DNA from: Paramarasmius palmivorus
Lineage: Eukaryota > Basidiomycota > Agaricomycetes > Agaricales > Marasmiaceae
NCBI GenBank assembly: GCA_037176845.1
Contig: JAYKXP010000130.1
Location: 62,001-126,000 of the forward strand
DNA length: 64,000 bases
Direction: 5' to 3'
Under the pieces are notes generated by a model. The model was not told the origin of the DNA and searched no databases. It worked only from the letters and a program-made list of their open reading frames with translations. Shown here piece by piece: positions 1-11,272 of the stretch. Position 1 is the first letter of the stretch, and every line of letters begins with the position of its first letter. A program made the position numbers and the translations under genes.

Positions 1-512
1 GGTAAGCCGGGCCCTTTCCCAATCTTCCAGCGGTCTACTGTTCCCATCTTCCATCTCCGTGCGGGGCAGCTCAAAAGGAGGCACAAAAACGGGCTTCTTT
101 GGAGCATTACTGGTACCTGTTAATGAAGTACGCGGACATGAAAACATGCCCTAGTTCCCTTATCTGGGCTAGGTAATTTTGCAATCGAATCTGGAAAAAA
201 AATTCATCACCTGCAAAAGGCATAGTATTTGGATGCGTACCTCTTCCAGAAGTAATGCTTCCACTTCTAGTTCTTCTTTATCTGTGTCCTTGGACATGGT
301 GGTGGATGAAGACGCTGTGGTGGAATGAGGAACAGCGATACCGGAAAAAAACTCTGCCTGGGTACCGCATGGAAAATCAGCCAGATATCAAGCCCAACGC
401 TAGAAATCATCCAGCCCGGAGTTGGTATTATATACGAGTCAACCCACGATGGTAATAGTCAAAAAGTAACGATTCTAATAGCAAGGCGTACATACATTCC
501 GGTACTACAATC
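1..512. other. Left edge, no gene recognised
   Basis: Only short overlapping open frames with no family resemblance are present. The sequence ends at the stop codon of the reverse-strand dioxygenase gene, so this is probably its 3' flank. I see no repeat or RNA gene. Confidence 0.4.
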
Positions 513-2462
513 TTAAGCCTTCTGTGTTAGCTCTTCAAGTGTAGAATATAAAGGTAAACGATCCAGGTAGGCAGTGGATTTCCTCACCATCATTTCCGCA
601 AAAGCCGCCGGATCTTCTTCTTCAAATTGGCGCTCCGTGCGACATCCATTCTCCACCCAACGAAAAATAGGCCCTGCTGAATACTGCGTAAAAGAAACAC
701 GAAGATCTCCTGTGATAACGCTCAAACAACAGTATAAAACAGCCTGAAGATGTGGAACTAACCTTGGGAGATAGGGGTGTTGGAGTGGGTGATGACTGAT
801 GAGGGCAAAGCGATGGTAGCAGCATGAGGAAAGTCTACTACCAACTTCAGTTCCCACAGGATCATCTGTCCACCCCGAGCAGGATCAAACCGACCCAGAG
901 CGGTGACGAAACACCACCCAAAGGCCCAGTTGAAAAAGTCGCGATGCTTGTAAGTCCATATGCGTCCACTGAAGTTGAAGGTTGCAGCTGAGAAAACTCC
1001 ATCAGTGAAGTTTCTCGGTAAGGAGGGATTGTGTCGGTACATCTTGTCCATGGTATCCTCGTATTTGGCGTACAACCGAGGAGCCCATAAAGAGAAAGCG
1101 GCTGAAAGGAACGCAATAATTAGGCATTATAAAGGTGGCGAAGAACAAAGGACATACCGTTGTGGTAACTAGCCATACGTTGAACCCCTTCCTTTCCTAT
1201 CAAACGAGCCAACACGGGGCCCATAAGACCGTTGTTGAGCGCCACTGGCTCTGAGCTACCCATGCCCATGGCGCATCCAACGTTGAAAGGGGCGGTGGAA
1301 GTGCCAGGCATAGGGTCAGTCGCAACTCGTAAACTATAGCCTGGTTTTTGGCCATAGTAGGCCCGTGTGTATTCTACCAGAGCTTGAGTGAAGGTCTTAT
1401 GCATAGAGGCACGATGACCGGACACGCCAAGCACCTTATGTTCACCAACCAAGTACCTGAATCCTCCCAGTCAGCCATATCGCCGTTATAGTGGCATGAA
1501 AAGCGTACCAATTGCCCCAGAAAATCCCCACTTCCTGACCTACATAGATAACATAGAATCGGGTACCAACAGGAGCCTCCGTAGGGGGCTGGAAGGACTC
1601 CGGAGCAGGAATAGTCGCAGGATGAGGAGGCTGACCGGCTACAGTGGCCTGCGTGCTAGGACCTGTATGGTCCTCCAAAACAACGGATTCGATGCTGCTG
1701 ATGCTAGAGTCATCCCAATCCGTGCCCAGAGAAGCATCGTCGGTAGGAACACTGCTAGCGGTGTCCTCGTTGGCTGCGTCAGCATGAACGGTGCCTTCCA
1801 ATGAGGTGCTATCCACCTGGATGCCTGCCTCCGTCTGTGGCGGCAGTTGAGCGGTGGCATAGCCCGTCTGAAGCTGGTCGTCTTGGCCAAAGGTAACGCC
1901 AACCACAGAAGGTGGTACCTGGTCATCTGGAACGTCTATGGCTACATACAAGTTGCCGTCCCGATAGAAATGACCGCGGCTGGCCTCTTCTGGGGTCGGT
2001 TCTACCATCGCGTTGGGGACTGTAGCAAAAGCAGAGGAGACGTGGCGAGGCTGGAACCGCTCGGGGTGTACGCGTTGGATCTTGACGGTGGTGGTGACGA
2101 CTAGGCCTAGCAGAAATGAGTCAGTATCGGTACAGATGTAGTATCCGTCCCTTACCTTGGTATTCCTCAACGGTGGAACGGATGGTAGTGGTTCCTAATG
2201 CGGCGTGAGCGGCTTGCGACGGGGGTTAGAAGGTGGTGCTTACCGCGTTCAGGTTCGTGCTCCATGTAGTTGAAAAGATAGGGCATGATATATGCCAACC
2301 TATCGGCGCTGTTGTGTCATCCTAGATGGTAAAGGAAGAGAAGGGGTGAGCGTAACGCAGAGAATAAGAAATGAAAAAGTCTTTACCTGCTACTAAAACC
2401 GATCCTTCATGACGGTCCACTGGAGAAGGAGGGCGGGGAACGTTGGAGGCGTTGGTGGCCAT
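513..2462 (-). CDS. TET/JBP-like 2-oxoglutarate/Fe(II) dioxygenase with N-terminal RNase-H1-N (viroplasmin-like) module
   Basis: Five or six exons are joined by roughly 50-base GT-AG introns, for example near 1159-1103 and 773-720. Upstream lies an acidic, Pro/Ser-rich linker. Next comes a short module (about 1575-1380) with RFYVIYVGQEVGIFWGNW, then VSGHRASMHKTFTQALVEY after an intron. This is the pattern of the ribonuclease H1 N-terminal/viroplasmin domain, which in other proteins binds RNA:DNA hybrids. The C-terminal part (about 1090-515) is the TET/JBP core: YKHRDFFN supplies the H-x-D metal ligands, ARGGQMILWELKLV is the central strand, THSNTPI has the distal His, and RVSFTQYSAGPIFRW carries the Arg expected to bind 2-oxoglutarate. 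No broken codon was seen in the core, so it may be active, presumably on methylated bases in DNA. The first intron and start are uncertain: ATG at 2462, or at 2286. Such genes are typically linked to KDZ transposons in basidiomycetes. Confidence 0.82.
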
Positions 2463-2691
2463 GGGTTGCTGAGTTTAGAGATGGTGGTGGTAAGGAAAGA
2501 AAGGAACAGATGGCGGGTTCCGACCAATTCTCTGGCTAATACCGACGATGCATGCACGTGTCAGCTATCAGATCGTTACCCGGGCATTCGTCGAATTTCC
2601 TGGAAAATGGGAAATTTCCAACGGTTGATACCGTGTCTCCAGGGTGAGAATGGCCCTTACCAGTTGCCCAAAAGTTTAAAAAGGTGATACA

Positions 2692-3102
2692 GTGTGGAAA
2701 ACGGCATTGATCCTAGGCATGGTTAAAGGAGAGTCCCAGCAGAGTAATAGGCTTGCCTACCTCCAGAACCAGCTCCAAGACTTCCAGAACACCATCCAAC
2801 TGGATTCAAAAACCTATGGTCAGATACTGCGTCGATACTGTGGTTCATTTCCTGTGGCACCCGGATTGAAACCAGGTGCCGTCCGAAGCCATCTAGCGGA
2901 GAAGGAACCTATTGATGCACCGCATCAGAGCTTTGAGGACGACCAGAAGGCGATGGAAGAATACCTTAGCCTTAGGAGAAGGCATAATGAGGTGAGTGAT
3001 ACTGAAATGGTGAAGAATAAAGCGTTTATGGGGGTAGTTTTTTCAGAAGATAGCAAGGTGGATGAAGAATCGAAACGCAATGGAAGGTGGTCATTCCTCT
3101 AA
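2692..3102 (+). CDS. Small hypothetical protein
   Basis: This is an open frame of 136 residues, polar and mostly helical in appearance, with a Gln/Asn-rich start (LAYLQNQLQDFQNTIQLDSK) and an acidic, Lys-rich C-terminal half. No domain is recognised. The Met at 2719 is an alternative start. It sits between the divergent dioxygenase gene and the forward orphan-family gene. It may be an exon of an unrecognised gene or a chance frame. Confidence 0.28.
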   Translation: MWKTALILGMVKGESQQSNRLAYLQNQLQDFQNTIQLDSKTYGQILRRYCGSFPVAPGLKPGAVRSHLAEKEPIDAPHQSFEDDQKAMEEYLSLRRRHNEVSDTEMVKNKAFMGVVFSEDSKVDEESKRNGRWSFL

Positions 3103-3447
3103 TGATGGCTGTGAGTTCTTGTCTTGAATGGTAGTTTTCAGTGGAAGCTAACAGGACGATAACGACCGTTTCATTTCCAAAAAGCGAGTATATAATCATC
3201 ATCTTGTGATTTAGCCCTAGAATTGCCAATGTTTAGTTGTTGTGAGCGATGAGCGAATGGATCGGTACCCGCCAGTCCCCTAGTTGGAGCGTCTATTTTT
3301 TTCCGGTTTTGAGATTTACGATCGTGATCCGTATTGGGCGTCTGGGATACCCTCATAAGCTGTTGGGTATTGGTTCCACTTCCCCCTGCACTTCCACAAA
3401 TCCGTCCCGTCTGTCGCATTGCCTCATCCGACCTCCTTTCTGACGAA

Positions 3448-6400
3448 ATGGTTAATCCTGGCACATTTTCTGGGACTCGACTGACCTTCCTCCAGTCACA
3501 CCTCGAGTCCTACGCAGTCGCTGTCCAGGAAGGCTGGGTGAAGGATTTCGTTGCGGATTTGGCATGCCGATACCACAAACGATACCCTGCTTCCCTTGCC
3601 CACGACAAGGAGCCTACCAAGGAGCACTTGGCTGCAGTCAACGATGACGCTCCCGACCCAGAAACCATGTATCCCCTTCGTCGAGCTGGCGAGAGCGATG
3701 AAGAATTTGAAACAGCCGTTCGCGAGCATGAACTCCTGAAGGAGATCACGAGGTTTCGTGTCGCGGTAAGTCACTGTCACAATTGTCACGAGCTCCTAAT
3801 TGCTCACCTTCTGCCTGTTCTTCATTTCCTTCAGCAAATCGGTCGCTGGATGAAGTATCACTATGAGAAGAGCTGTGGGATCAAGAGCAAGGACAATCCC
3901 TTCTCCAAGCTGATGACAAAACTCACGGGATCATCGCTTGCGGAGCCAAAGAGGAGGAAACGAGCGTATGATTTATGGGCTCAGGCTCATCCGGAGAAGG
4001 TCGAGGAGCTGATGTGTTTGGAGCAGCTGAAGCTGGATGCAGGGAAGGAAGAGCAGGGGGTTGATGTCAGTTTGACATCAGATGGCGGAGAGTCTCCTAG
4101 GAATGGTAACCCAGAGTCGTTGGATGAGGTTGGCGAAGTGGACAAGGGTAATGAAGAGAGTTCCAAGGGCGATGAAAGTGTTGATGATGACGATGGAAAG
4201 AAGGGAAAGAAGGGCAAGGGCAAGGGGAAGAAGAAGAAAATGACGTTTTTGAAGAAAGGTGTGTTTGTACCGTTGTATGTGCGTCTTGTTTTATCAACTG
4301 AGACCGGGGTAGGCGAGAATGCTTTTGTTCGGGTGCAACAGGATGTTATCAAGAAGGTTTTCGACAACCTGCCCCCGGACGAAAGGAAACCCTGGGAAGA
4401 AGCTGTAGAACAAGACTGGGAACAACACGTTGCTGCGTACAAGGCATCACTGGACGCAGGATTTTCAACAGAGCCGCAAGCTCGTCAAGAGTTAGTGCTT
4501 TCTTCGTCATACATCCTATAGCGATAGCTTATACTCTGGCATCCGTAGTTGCATCTCTCGCCTTCCCAGCTTTGCCCAACCTATCCTCGACGGCATTAGG
4601 GAGGCTACAGGCATGCACTGCACTCTCCTCGTAGGTGGACCGGAACCGGCGGACATGGGTCGATTAAACCTCGTATCGTGAGTGGTATATCGATGTGGTC
4701 TGGTATCAAACGTGCTGATCCTTACCTTCAGCTTTCATTCTGGAGAAACGCTGAGTATTCCGGCGTTGAATTTCGGAGAGGCCTGCCAAGAGGGCTATCG
4801 TAAGCTCCTCATTCCGTTATATGGCTCGTATTTGCGCAAATGCTTCAGTAAGCGTGTTACCTCTTCGTAAAAAGCATGTCACTGACAGGAAGTTCAAGCT
4901 GTGGAAGAATGCAAGAGTCGGGCCCTGCCAGATAAGGGCTTGTCTCTGGAGGCTGTCCTAAGCGCAGAGGTTGGCGTGAACTTCGATGCTTTGGAGACCC
5001 CCGGGATACCCAGAGACACTGCCTTGCAGAACACGGCCGATTCTGGCACTGGTAGCAGCGGTAAACCGGCAACCCAAGCTGCTCCCAGAGATGGGAAGGA
5101 TACAAGAGGTGGTTCTGGGGCTAAGGATAGCAGCCAACAGCCTTCTACTCGGTCGAAGAAGGCTCAGTCATCAAAAGATGGCGCATCCAAGTCGCATTCT
5201 GATGGCGACGTTCCCACTGAGGTGACTTCTTCCCCAGCTGGAGGAGCTAATCCAGATTCAAGCGCTGTGCCATCCTCTCCCGCCGCGAAGCACTCTCCAG
5301 TCCCATCTCCCTGTCAGACCCCTGCCAGACGTTTAAAAACAGTATCACCAACTTCTCCCATTTCATCCCCGCCATTTTCACCTCCGCTTACTGTTCCTCC
5401 ATCCACACCACCAGCAGCAAGCTCCCCTCTATATCCGCCATCTCCTACAGGTTCCATAGCCACCATTGATCTGGATATACCGCCCATTGAGCCAGACGAG
5501 GAACCTGCAGATACACTACCAATCCAGCAGGACGAGGTCCCCGACGAGGTTCCTGTGAGAGGAACAGCTGGCCCCATAGATCCAGGCGTGGAGGAGAGGG
5601 GTAGAAAGAGATCAAATCCAGATAGCTTGGATACCATTGGTGCTGTTAGGAGCCAACCTAAGAGGGCAAAGAGAGGCTCCAAAACAGCGTCTATTCCTGC
5701 ATCACCATCGTCTACCGCTCCTGCTCCTACCTCTGCATCCCCACGGGCCGCCTCAAACACTGTGCAATCTAAGCGGAAGATCAACGCCGCTGGGAGTTCC
5801 AGAGCCTCCAAAATAGTGTCCACTCCTGCATTGCCATTGTCTACCGCTCCTGCACCTATCTCCGCATCTGCACCTGCCACCTCTAACTCAGAACACCCCA
5901 AGACCAGATCCAAGCGGAAGGTTAACGGCGCTGGGAGTTCAGAGCAGCACCCTAAAAAGTGTGCCAAGGGGAATCGACTGCCAGCTCCACTCGTTTTGCC
6001 CCCAGATGCACCGGCCTATGTTCAGAATCTTATTACCATGGTCAAGGACACGGGGATGAGCGAACGTTTTCAGGAGACTATTACTCGATACCTGCGCCTG
6101 GAAGAGAAGGAGAACTACCAGGGAATAGGTTTGAAGACATCCAATCGTCCAGATGAAGTACCTCAGTGGTACAAGCGTAGACGCGCGGTTTGGTATCCCA
6201 AGATAGAGGACCTAGCTCGCTTCGCACAGGAGTTCAAGTCCTGGTTTGGCACTTCCTCCCCACCCTGGAGGATGGACAAAGGAAGATCTTGGGCCATGGT
6301 AAAGAGGAAGAACGGGGATTGGGATTGTTTGCGAGTGCTAGGACCTAATGGTATCGTTGCTTTCCTGGTGGCCCTGGTATGGTGGCAGAAGGCCATAAAA

Positions 6401-6508
6401 GGCCTTTCCCAGGGAGAGAATGCACTCCCAAACTCACGTCTTTCAGAATTGCAGTCCAGGTTTGATGCTATGTTTGAGGAGGTAGAGTATACATTTGAAT
6501 CCCTGTAA
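3448..6508 (+). CDS. Large orphan-family protein (basidiomycete-specific), copy 1
   Basis: The ATG at 3448 starts MVNPGTFSGTRLTFLQSHLE. Introns are visible at 3766-3834, near 4479-4509, 4679-4731 and 4848-4894, giving about 920 residues. In order it contains an N-terminal helical block, RWMKYHYEKS with DNPFSKLMTKLTG, an acidic then Lys/Gly-rich stretch (GKKGKKGKGKGKKKK), a conserved core (LLVGGPEPADMGRLNLVS, then FHSGETLSIPALNFGEA), a long Ser/Pro/Ala-rich linker with basic clusters, and a C-terminal block (SPPWRMDKGRSW, LRVLGPNGIVAFLVALVWW). I recall this layout from uncharacterised proteins common in agaric genomes, but know no function. The homolog at 28556-31605 shares the N-terminal FTGARL-like start and the C-terminal P-WR...W...G...LVAL-WW block. 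It is probably nuclear, given the basic clusters. The third intron-like gap (31 bases) is unusually short, so that boundary is doubtful. Confidence 0.72.
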
Positions 6509-8865
6509 TGTAGATCAGTTTGTAGAAAGGGCGTCTAACGAGCCCTGATGAGCGCCCTGGTAATAAAACTGTCACAGGTCACTATCTCCGGATAAATGCT
6601 GTTTTAAAAGAAAGATTGAAAGAAGGTGATATCCTCTCTAACCTTGCCCTATATTCTAACAGCTGGATGGCTCAGTGGAATTGATGCAGTGTTGTTGCGG
6701 GTGAGATCTCCATGACTAATCAATTTTGTTAGTCTGGTGTTCAACCCCGCGACCCACCGTTCATTTCCGGAGGCTTCACTCCGGTGATATGGTCCAAAAT
6801 ATAAATCGCGTATCTAGACGAATATTCTTGCCTTCAACAAGTTTTAATACACTTGATAAGGGAAACAGGAGCACTAGTGTGAGCCCGAGCAGCTAGTGAA
6901 AGCGGACTTAGGCTCTAACAAAGAGTTACTAGTTGTCTATACGCTTGTTCATGGATCGTATGATCAGGCTATGGTAGCTGGGGACTTAGCCATGCATGCT
7001 AGACGTGTCTGAAAACTGTAGGACTGTCTATACTAGAAAGACGGTTGTCGTGTCATCTATAGAAATGCTATGGAATTGGCTATAGACTTCTTATGAGGCT
7101 ATACAACTGATCTGGAAGAGTTGTTGCGACTAGAGACCTTGAATAATGTCTGCGACCAAGGGGATTCGAACTTGGCACAGAATAGACGCATAGGCGTAGA
7201 GACACATTGTTGACTGACCAGTCTAGACGCTGGCAGGATATGATGGAAAGAGGATCTTCCGCTCTAGGAGGAAGCGCACGTGTTGCAGCTTGGATTAATC
7301 CGAAGCTCTCAGCATAGCTTAGTAAAATCGATGAGATCCGAAGCTAGACGGCCGAAGATCGACTTGATAAGCAAGCAAGGTTTAGGGTTTTACGCTAGCC
7401 GCTTACTACAAGCGAGTTACTTGCCCAGGATATTTCGGACTCATCGCCGAAAGGTGTAGATCCGAAACCAACCAGAGAATTATATCTCAGAGGAGAGACC
7501 GTACCTTTCCCCTGGCTAGACGAAGTGCTAGCTAGGAATGGTGATAGAATTACGCATTCTTGAACCTAGAAGAATATAGGAGAATAGACTCTAAGGGAGG
7601 GACTCGAAGGGAAGATGTCTAGGCAGTTCCTGACGATATCCGATACCAAGGAGAGCCGTCTCCGCTCAACAGCTATGTACCATGCGGTCTAGCAAGAGTG
7701 AGTCAGCGCAAGGAAGAAGGATAGTCCACCGAGCGATTTCCGACGTGGAGCTAGCCAAATATTTGGAACTGCTTTCAGGACCAAAATGCGAATAAACCCA
7801 GAATATGGACGAAAGATCGTTCATTTCCTTCTTAAGTAGTTCTATACCTTGTATGGGCAGCGAGCCATCGGAATCATAGCTAGAAGTATGTATCTGTAGA
7901 TTATGGGTAAATAGGACAGCTAGAGGGTATATAAGCTGGCCCATTTCGATACGAAAAGGCAAGCAAGTAGATCCCCCCACTGTCAGATAGCACAGAGCAA
8001 TCAACGACTTTGGAACTTGACTTCAGAGAATATTTAAGAATATACCCCACCTGACACAGAGTCAGTGATTTGCTACTTGTATAGCTGTGATAAGCGTACA
8101 GTAGTCTCTTGAATAGAACGTACTGAGTTGCGTCTAGACGGGATTTGACTTGACCACCGAGGTTTGGAGTACTAGGGACTCCCACCTAAGTTGAGGTACT
8201 GAGGACAGAGGGCCTCCTACCTAAGTTTGAGATATAGAGGACAGAGGGCCTCCTTATCTATTGTAACTGAAGTATTGTGGACAGAGGGCCACCTTACTTA
8301 TTGTTTTGGCACTGAGGACTGAGGGCCTCCCATTGCCATATATTGGTCATTGTTGAACTTGTTTGGAATCGATCCAGTTTGGATATTGAAGAGGCTAGCT
8401 GCACTTGGGCACTATCCTGTTGCATTTTATTGATTTCTTTGTTCGTTGGATACGAATATACACCTTATACCTTTCTCTATACCACGCACCTTTGTTGTTC
8501 GTTGGTCTAGATCAAGTACTAGAGTGTCTATAGCGATAATACATCGTTTCTTGATCTTACTACCGTGCGGAACCTTTGCCAACGCCGAGCCATCCTCGCA
8601 CAAAAGAGGTTGAGTTGTGTTTTGTTGTCTCTAGACGGCCTTACACCAATTGAACCCATTCACCGGTGTCCGGGACTGGACCGGCTTGGTGTGCTATGAG
8701 GATCCTCTGAGAATGAGGCTACTGGTAGCTACCAGTTGGTCTCAGTTCTAGATTCTCTTAACTGAGTGCTACCAGTGTGGATGCATGCTAGATCTCTGGT
8801 ACTACCAGAAATCCATCTATCAGCCTGGCTGATACAGGTGCATCAACAACTCAATTCCTCCGCCC
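6509..8865. other. Gene-poor interval, probably old retroelement debris
   Basis: No convincing coding exon is seen on either strand. Many short CTAGAC/TCTAGA words and purine-rich stretches resemble non-coding retroelement sequence. On the reverse strand near 7190-7150 a tRNA T-arm-like word (GTTCGAATCCCC) occurs, but no cloverleaf can be folded around it. A tandem array is listed separately. Direct terminal repeats could not be paired by eye. Confidence 0.35.
8181..8330. repeat. Imperfect tandem array, four units of about 37 bp
   Basis: Four consecutive copies end in GGACAGAGGGCCTCC or a close variant, at about 8203-8217, 8239-8253, 8279-8293 and 8316-8330. The word before each copy varies (CCTAAGT, CTATTGT). 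Function is unknown. It lies about 540 bp upstream of the KDZ gene. Confidence 0.75.
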
Positions 8866-11272
8866 ATGTCGTCTCAGCAAAAGAAGAAGAAGAGTTTCTG
8901 GCACCACACCAACAATCCTCTCAGTGGCTATACTTCCTTTTCGTCCCTCGGTATTTCTTTTCACGAGGCAGGCGACAATGTCATCAGAACTCAGACGCTT
9001 TCTCAAGACCATCGACGCATACATACCTCGGTTTCTATCGCCCTGCCACAGTCGCCAATTAAAAAGAGAGAACACGTCTCTTTTCAACCTTCCTCAGATT
9101 GGGACAACTACGACGACATGGACATACCTATGGAGGATGATAACGAGGTGACGGATGCTGCTGAACCTAATGCAAGCAGCTCCAAGCAAGGAAGGAAACG
9201 TTTTCCTTCGGTGAGTGATTTTGGAAGGTTGACTCAATTTATTTGTCACTTACGCATTGGTCATTTAGGATAGCCCTATGAAGGGTTTTCTCAACAACCG
9301 AGACCAGTTCCTCGCTATAACACTGATACTCAAGGGGCATGGCCAGAACATTCCGGTTTCATGCCCCTTCTGTCCGTCTCGAAAGGAGCCAATAGCTCCG
9401 ACATTTCGATGCACCGATTGTGTCTCGACTGCACTGATGTGTCAAGACTGCTGCATCGAGCGGCATAAGTTCTCTCCATTGCACCAAATCAATGTATGTT
9501 ACACACCTTCTCGTTGCGAGTCGCGTAACTCATACTTTTTCTTTAGACCTGGAACGGTACACACTTTGAACGTATATCATTGCGACGACTAGGTCTAGTC
9601 ATCCAGCTTGATCACCCTGACGGTTCAAGATGTCCCCTTCCTGCCAAAGGCCCAGCCGAGTTCACAGTTCTGGACATTACGGGGCTTCATCATGTGTCGC
9701 TCAACTTCTGTGGTTGTACTTCTTCAGTTTGGTCGCAGACCAGAGTACAACAACAGAGATGGGAACAACTGCTACTCTATGAATGGTTTCCTTCGACCAC
9801 AACGCGGCCAAAGACTGCATGCACATTTTGCTGCTTGCATCAGTTCCATCTCATGACCCTCACCGGAAAAATCACGGCTTTCGACTATTATCGATCACTG
9901 GAGAGGTTAACGGACAACACTGGCAAGGCTCTTGGTGTATGTCTCGCATTCAAATTGTTTTGAGCCCTACTGACTCGGTTTACAGAGCCGCTACAAGGCA
10001 TTCTTGCGCATGGTACGGCAGTGGCGCAATCTAGGGATGCTACGCCGTGCAGGTCACGGTAATGACGGCGAAAGGAAGGTAGACGCTACGAAACCAGGGG
10101 AACTTGCTGTCCCCTGTATTGCATGTCCAAGGCCTGGTATCAATCTACCAGATGGATGGAACAAAGCCCTGAGGCAGTCTCAGTAAGACATTTTGATTCC
10201 AGTGATACACGTTTTACTGATTTCTCCACAGGTTCCTGTATTGCCTTTTTATCGCAATTGATGCGTGCTTCAGGCTGAAAAGGAAGAGGATATCATCATG
10301 GCAGAAAGATCCGAGTCTTCAGGATGGCTGGGCTTATTTTGTCGAGCAAGAACCATACAAAGAATGGGTCTTGAAGATGCAGGCACAGAAAGAGGTATAG
10401 TCAAACTCCACAATGAGATGGCCCATGTTGATGAGTAATTTTAGATGTCGACATGCACCGGCCTCACTGCCTTAGATCATGCCAATACAAAGTATAACAT
10501 TGGCTATGATGAAACTGGAAAAGGCGCTGGACTTTGTGCTCGACATGAGATCCTGCTTGCAAACAGATTGGGAGCCCTACAAGTCGGCGGAAGGTGTGTT
10601 TATTCAAGTTTCATACCAGGATTCTACTGACTTATGTTAGATACGCCAATATGGACTACATTGTGGCATCCTTGCTTCGCCACATTCCTCCTGCCATACT
10701 GCTCCTTCTGTCATATGACATAATGTGCCAGTGGTCCAAGAAACTCTATGCCCGGTTCATGGCCCTTCCTCCACTTGTATGCCAGATTCTCACGCGCCGA
10801 GCACTTAAGCTGGTCATCCCAAAGCTACACATTCTGGGACACCTTCTCAAGTGCCAGGAGAATTTTTCTCTTCTGTATACAGAAGGCTCAGGTGAAACAG
10901 ATGCCGAGAGAATCGAACGAGTGTGGTCAGGCATTGGCCCAGTCGCTACAAGCATCAAGGAAATGGGGCCTAGCTCACACCATGATACACTAGAGGATCA
11001 TTGTGCCGACTGGAATTGGATGAAGACCGTCAGTTTAGATATGTTCATCGTCATACCATGATTTAACTTCTACTAACATTCTCTTTGTAGACAAGCTTCT
11101 ATTGAAGCGCCTCCTCAATGCTGTGAAGCAGTACAAGAGGCAATATGAGGCCTGGCAGTCGTTCACAGAGCATCAACATAGCGAGGCACCAAAGTGGATG
11201 AAGGCCGTAGACGACTTCGAAGCAAAGCACACGGAAGATAATCCATTCTCGTTACCAGAATGTGGTAAGTGA
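8866..11272 (+). CDS. KDZ transposase with CxC2 zinc cluster (KDZ-1)
   Basis: Multi-exon gene. A charged N-terminal exon precedes the CxC2-like cluster CPFCPSRKEPIAPTFRCTDC...CQDCCIERH (about 9361-9472). The RNase-H-like catalytic core follows: IAIDACFRLKRKR (first Asp, about 10255), CTGLTALDHANTKY, LLSYDIMCQW (second Asp, about 10713), VIPKLHILGHLLKCQ, and ERIERVWSGIGPVATSIKEMG with the Glu near 10910. The last readable exon runs from about 11091 to PECG at 11265, then GTAAGTGATTTTTAA, either a stop or an unmatched donor. The usual KDZ C-terminal helical part is not found downstream, so the gene may be truncated. KDZ enzymes are predicted cut-and-paste DNA transposases. The catalytic residues look intact. 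Terminal repeats for this element were not identified. Confidence 0.78.

Noticed and set aside
3987..4442. Long reverse-strand frame opposite the first orphan-family gene
   Set aside because: It is the shadow of a Lys/Glu-rich forward exon and gives a Ser/Phe/Pro-rich nonsense protein.
5314..5967. 217-codon reverse-strand frame
   Set aside because: It is the antisense of the Ser/Pro/Ala-rich linker of the forward gene, with no independent coding signs.
6660..6770. tRNA-like words (GGCTCAGTGGA and GGTGTTCAACCCC)
   Set aside because: No acceptor stem or T-stem pairing can be drawn around them, so no tRNA gene is called.
7150..7240. Reverse-strand T-arm-like GTTCGAATCCCC, possible tRNA or SINE
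   Set aside because: The T-stem needs two extra bases and the acceptor ends do not pair. At best it is a decayed tRNA-derived fragment.
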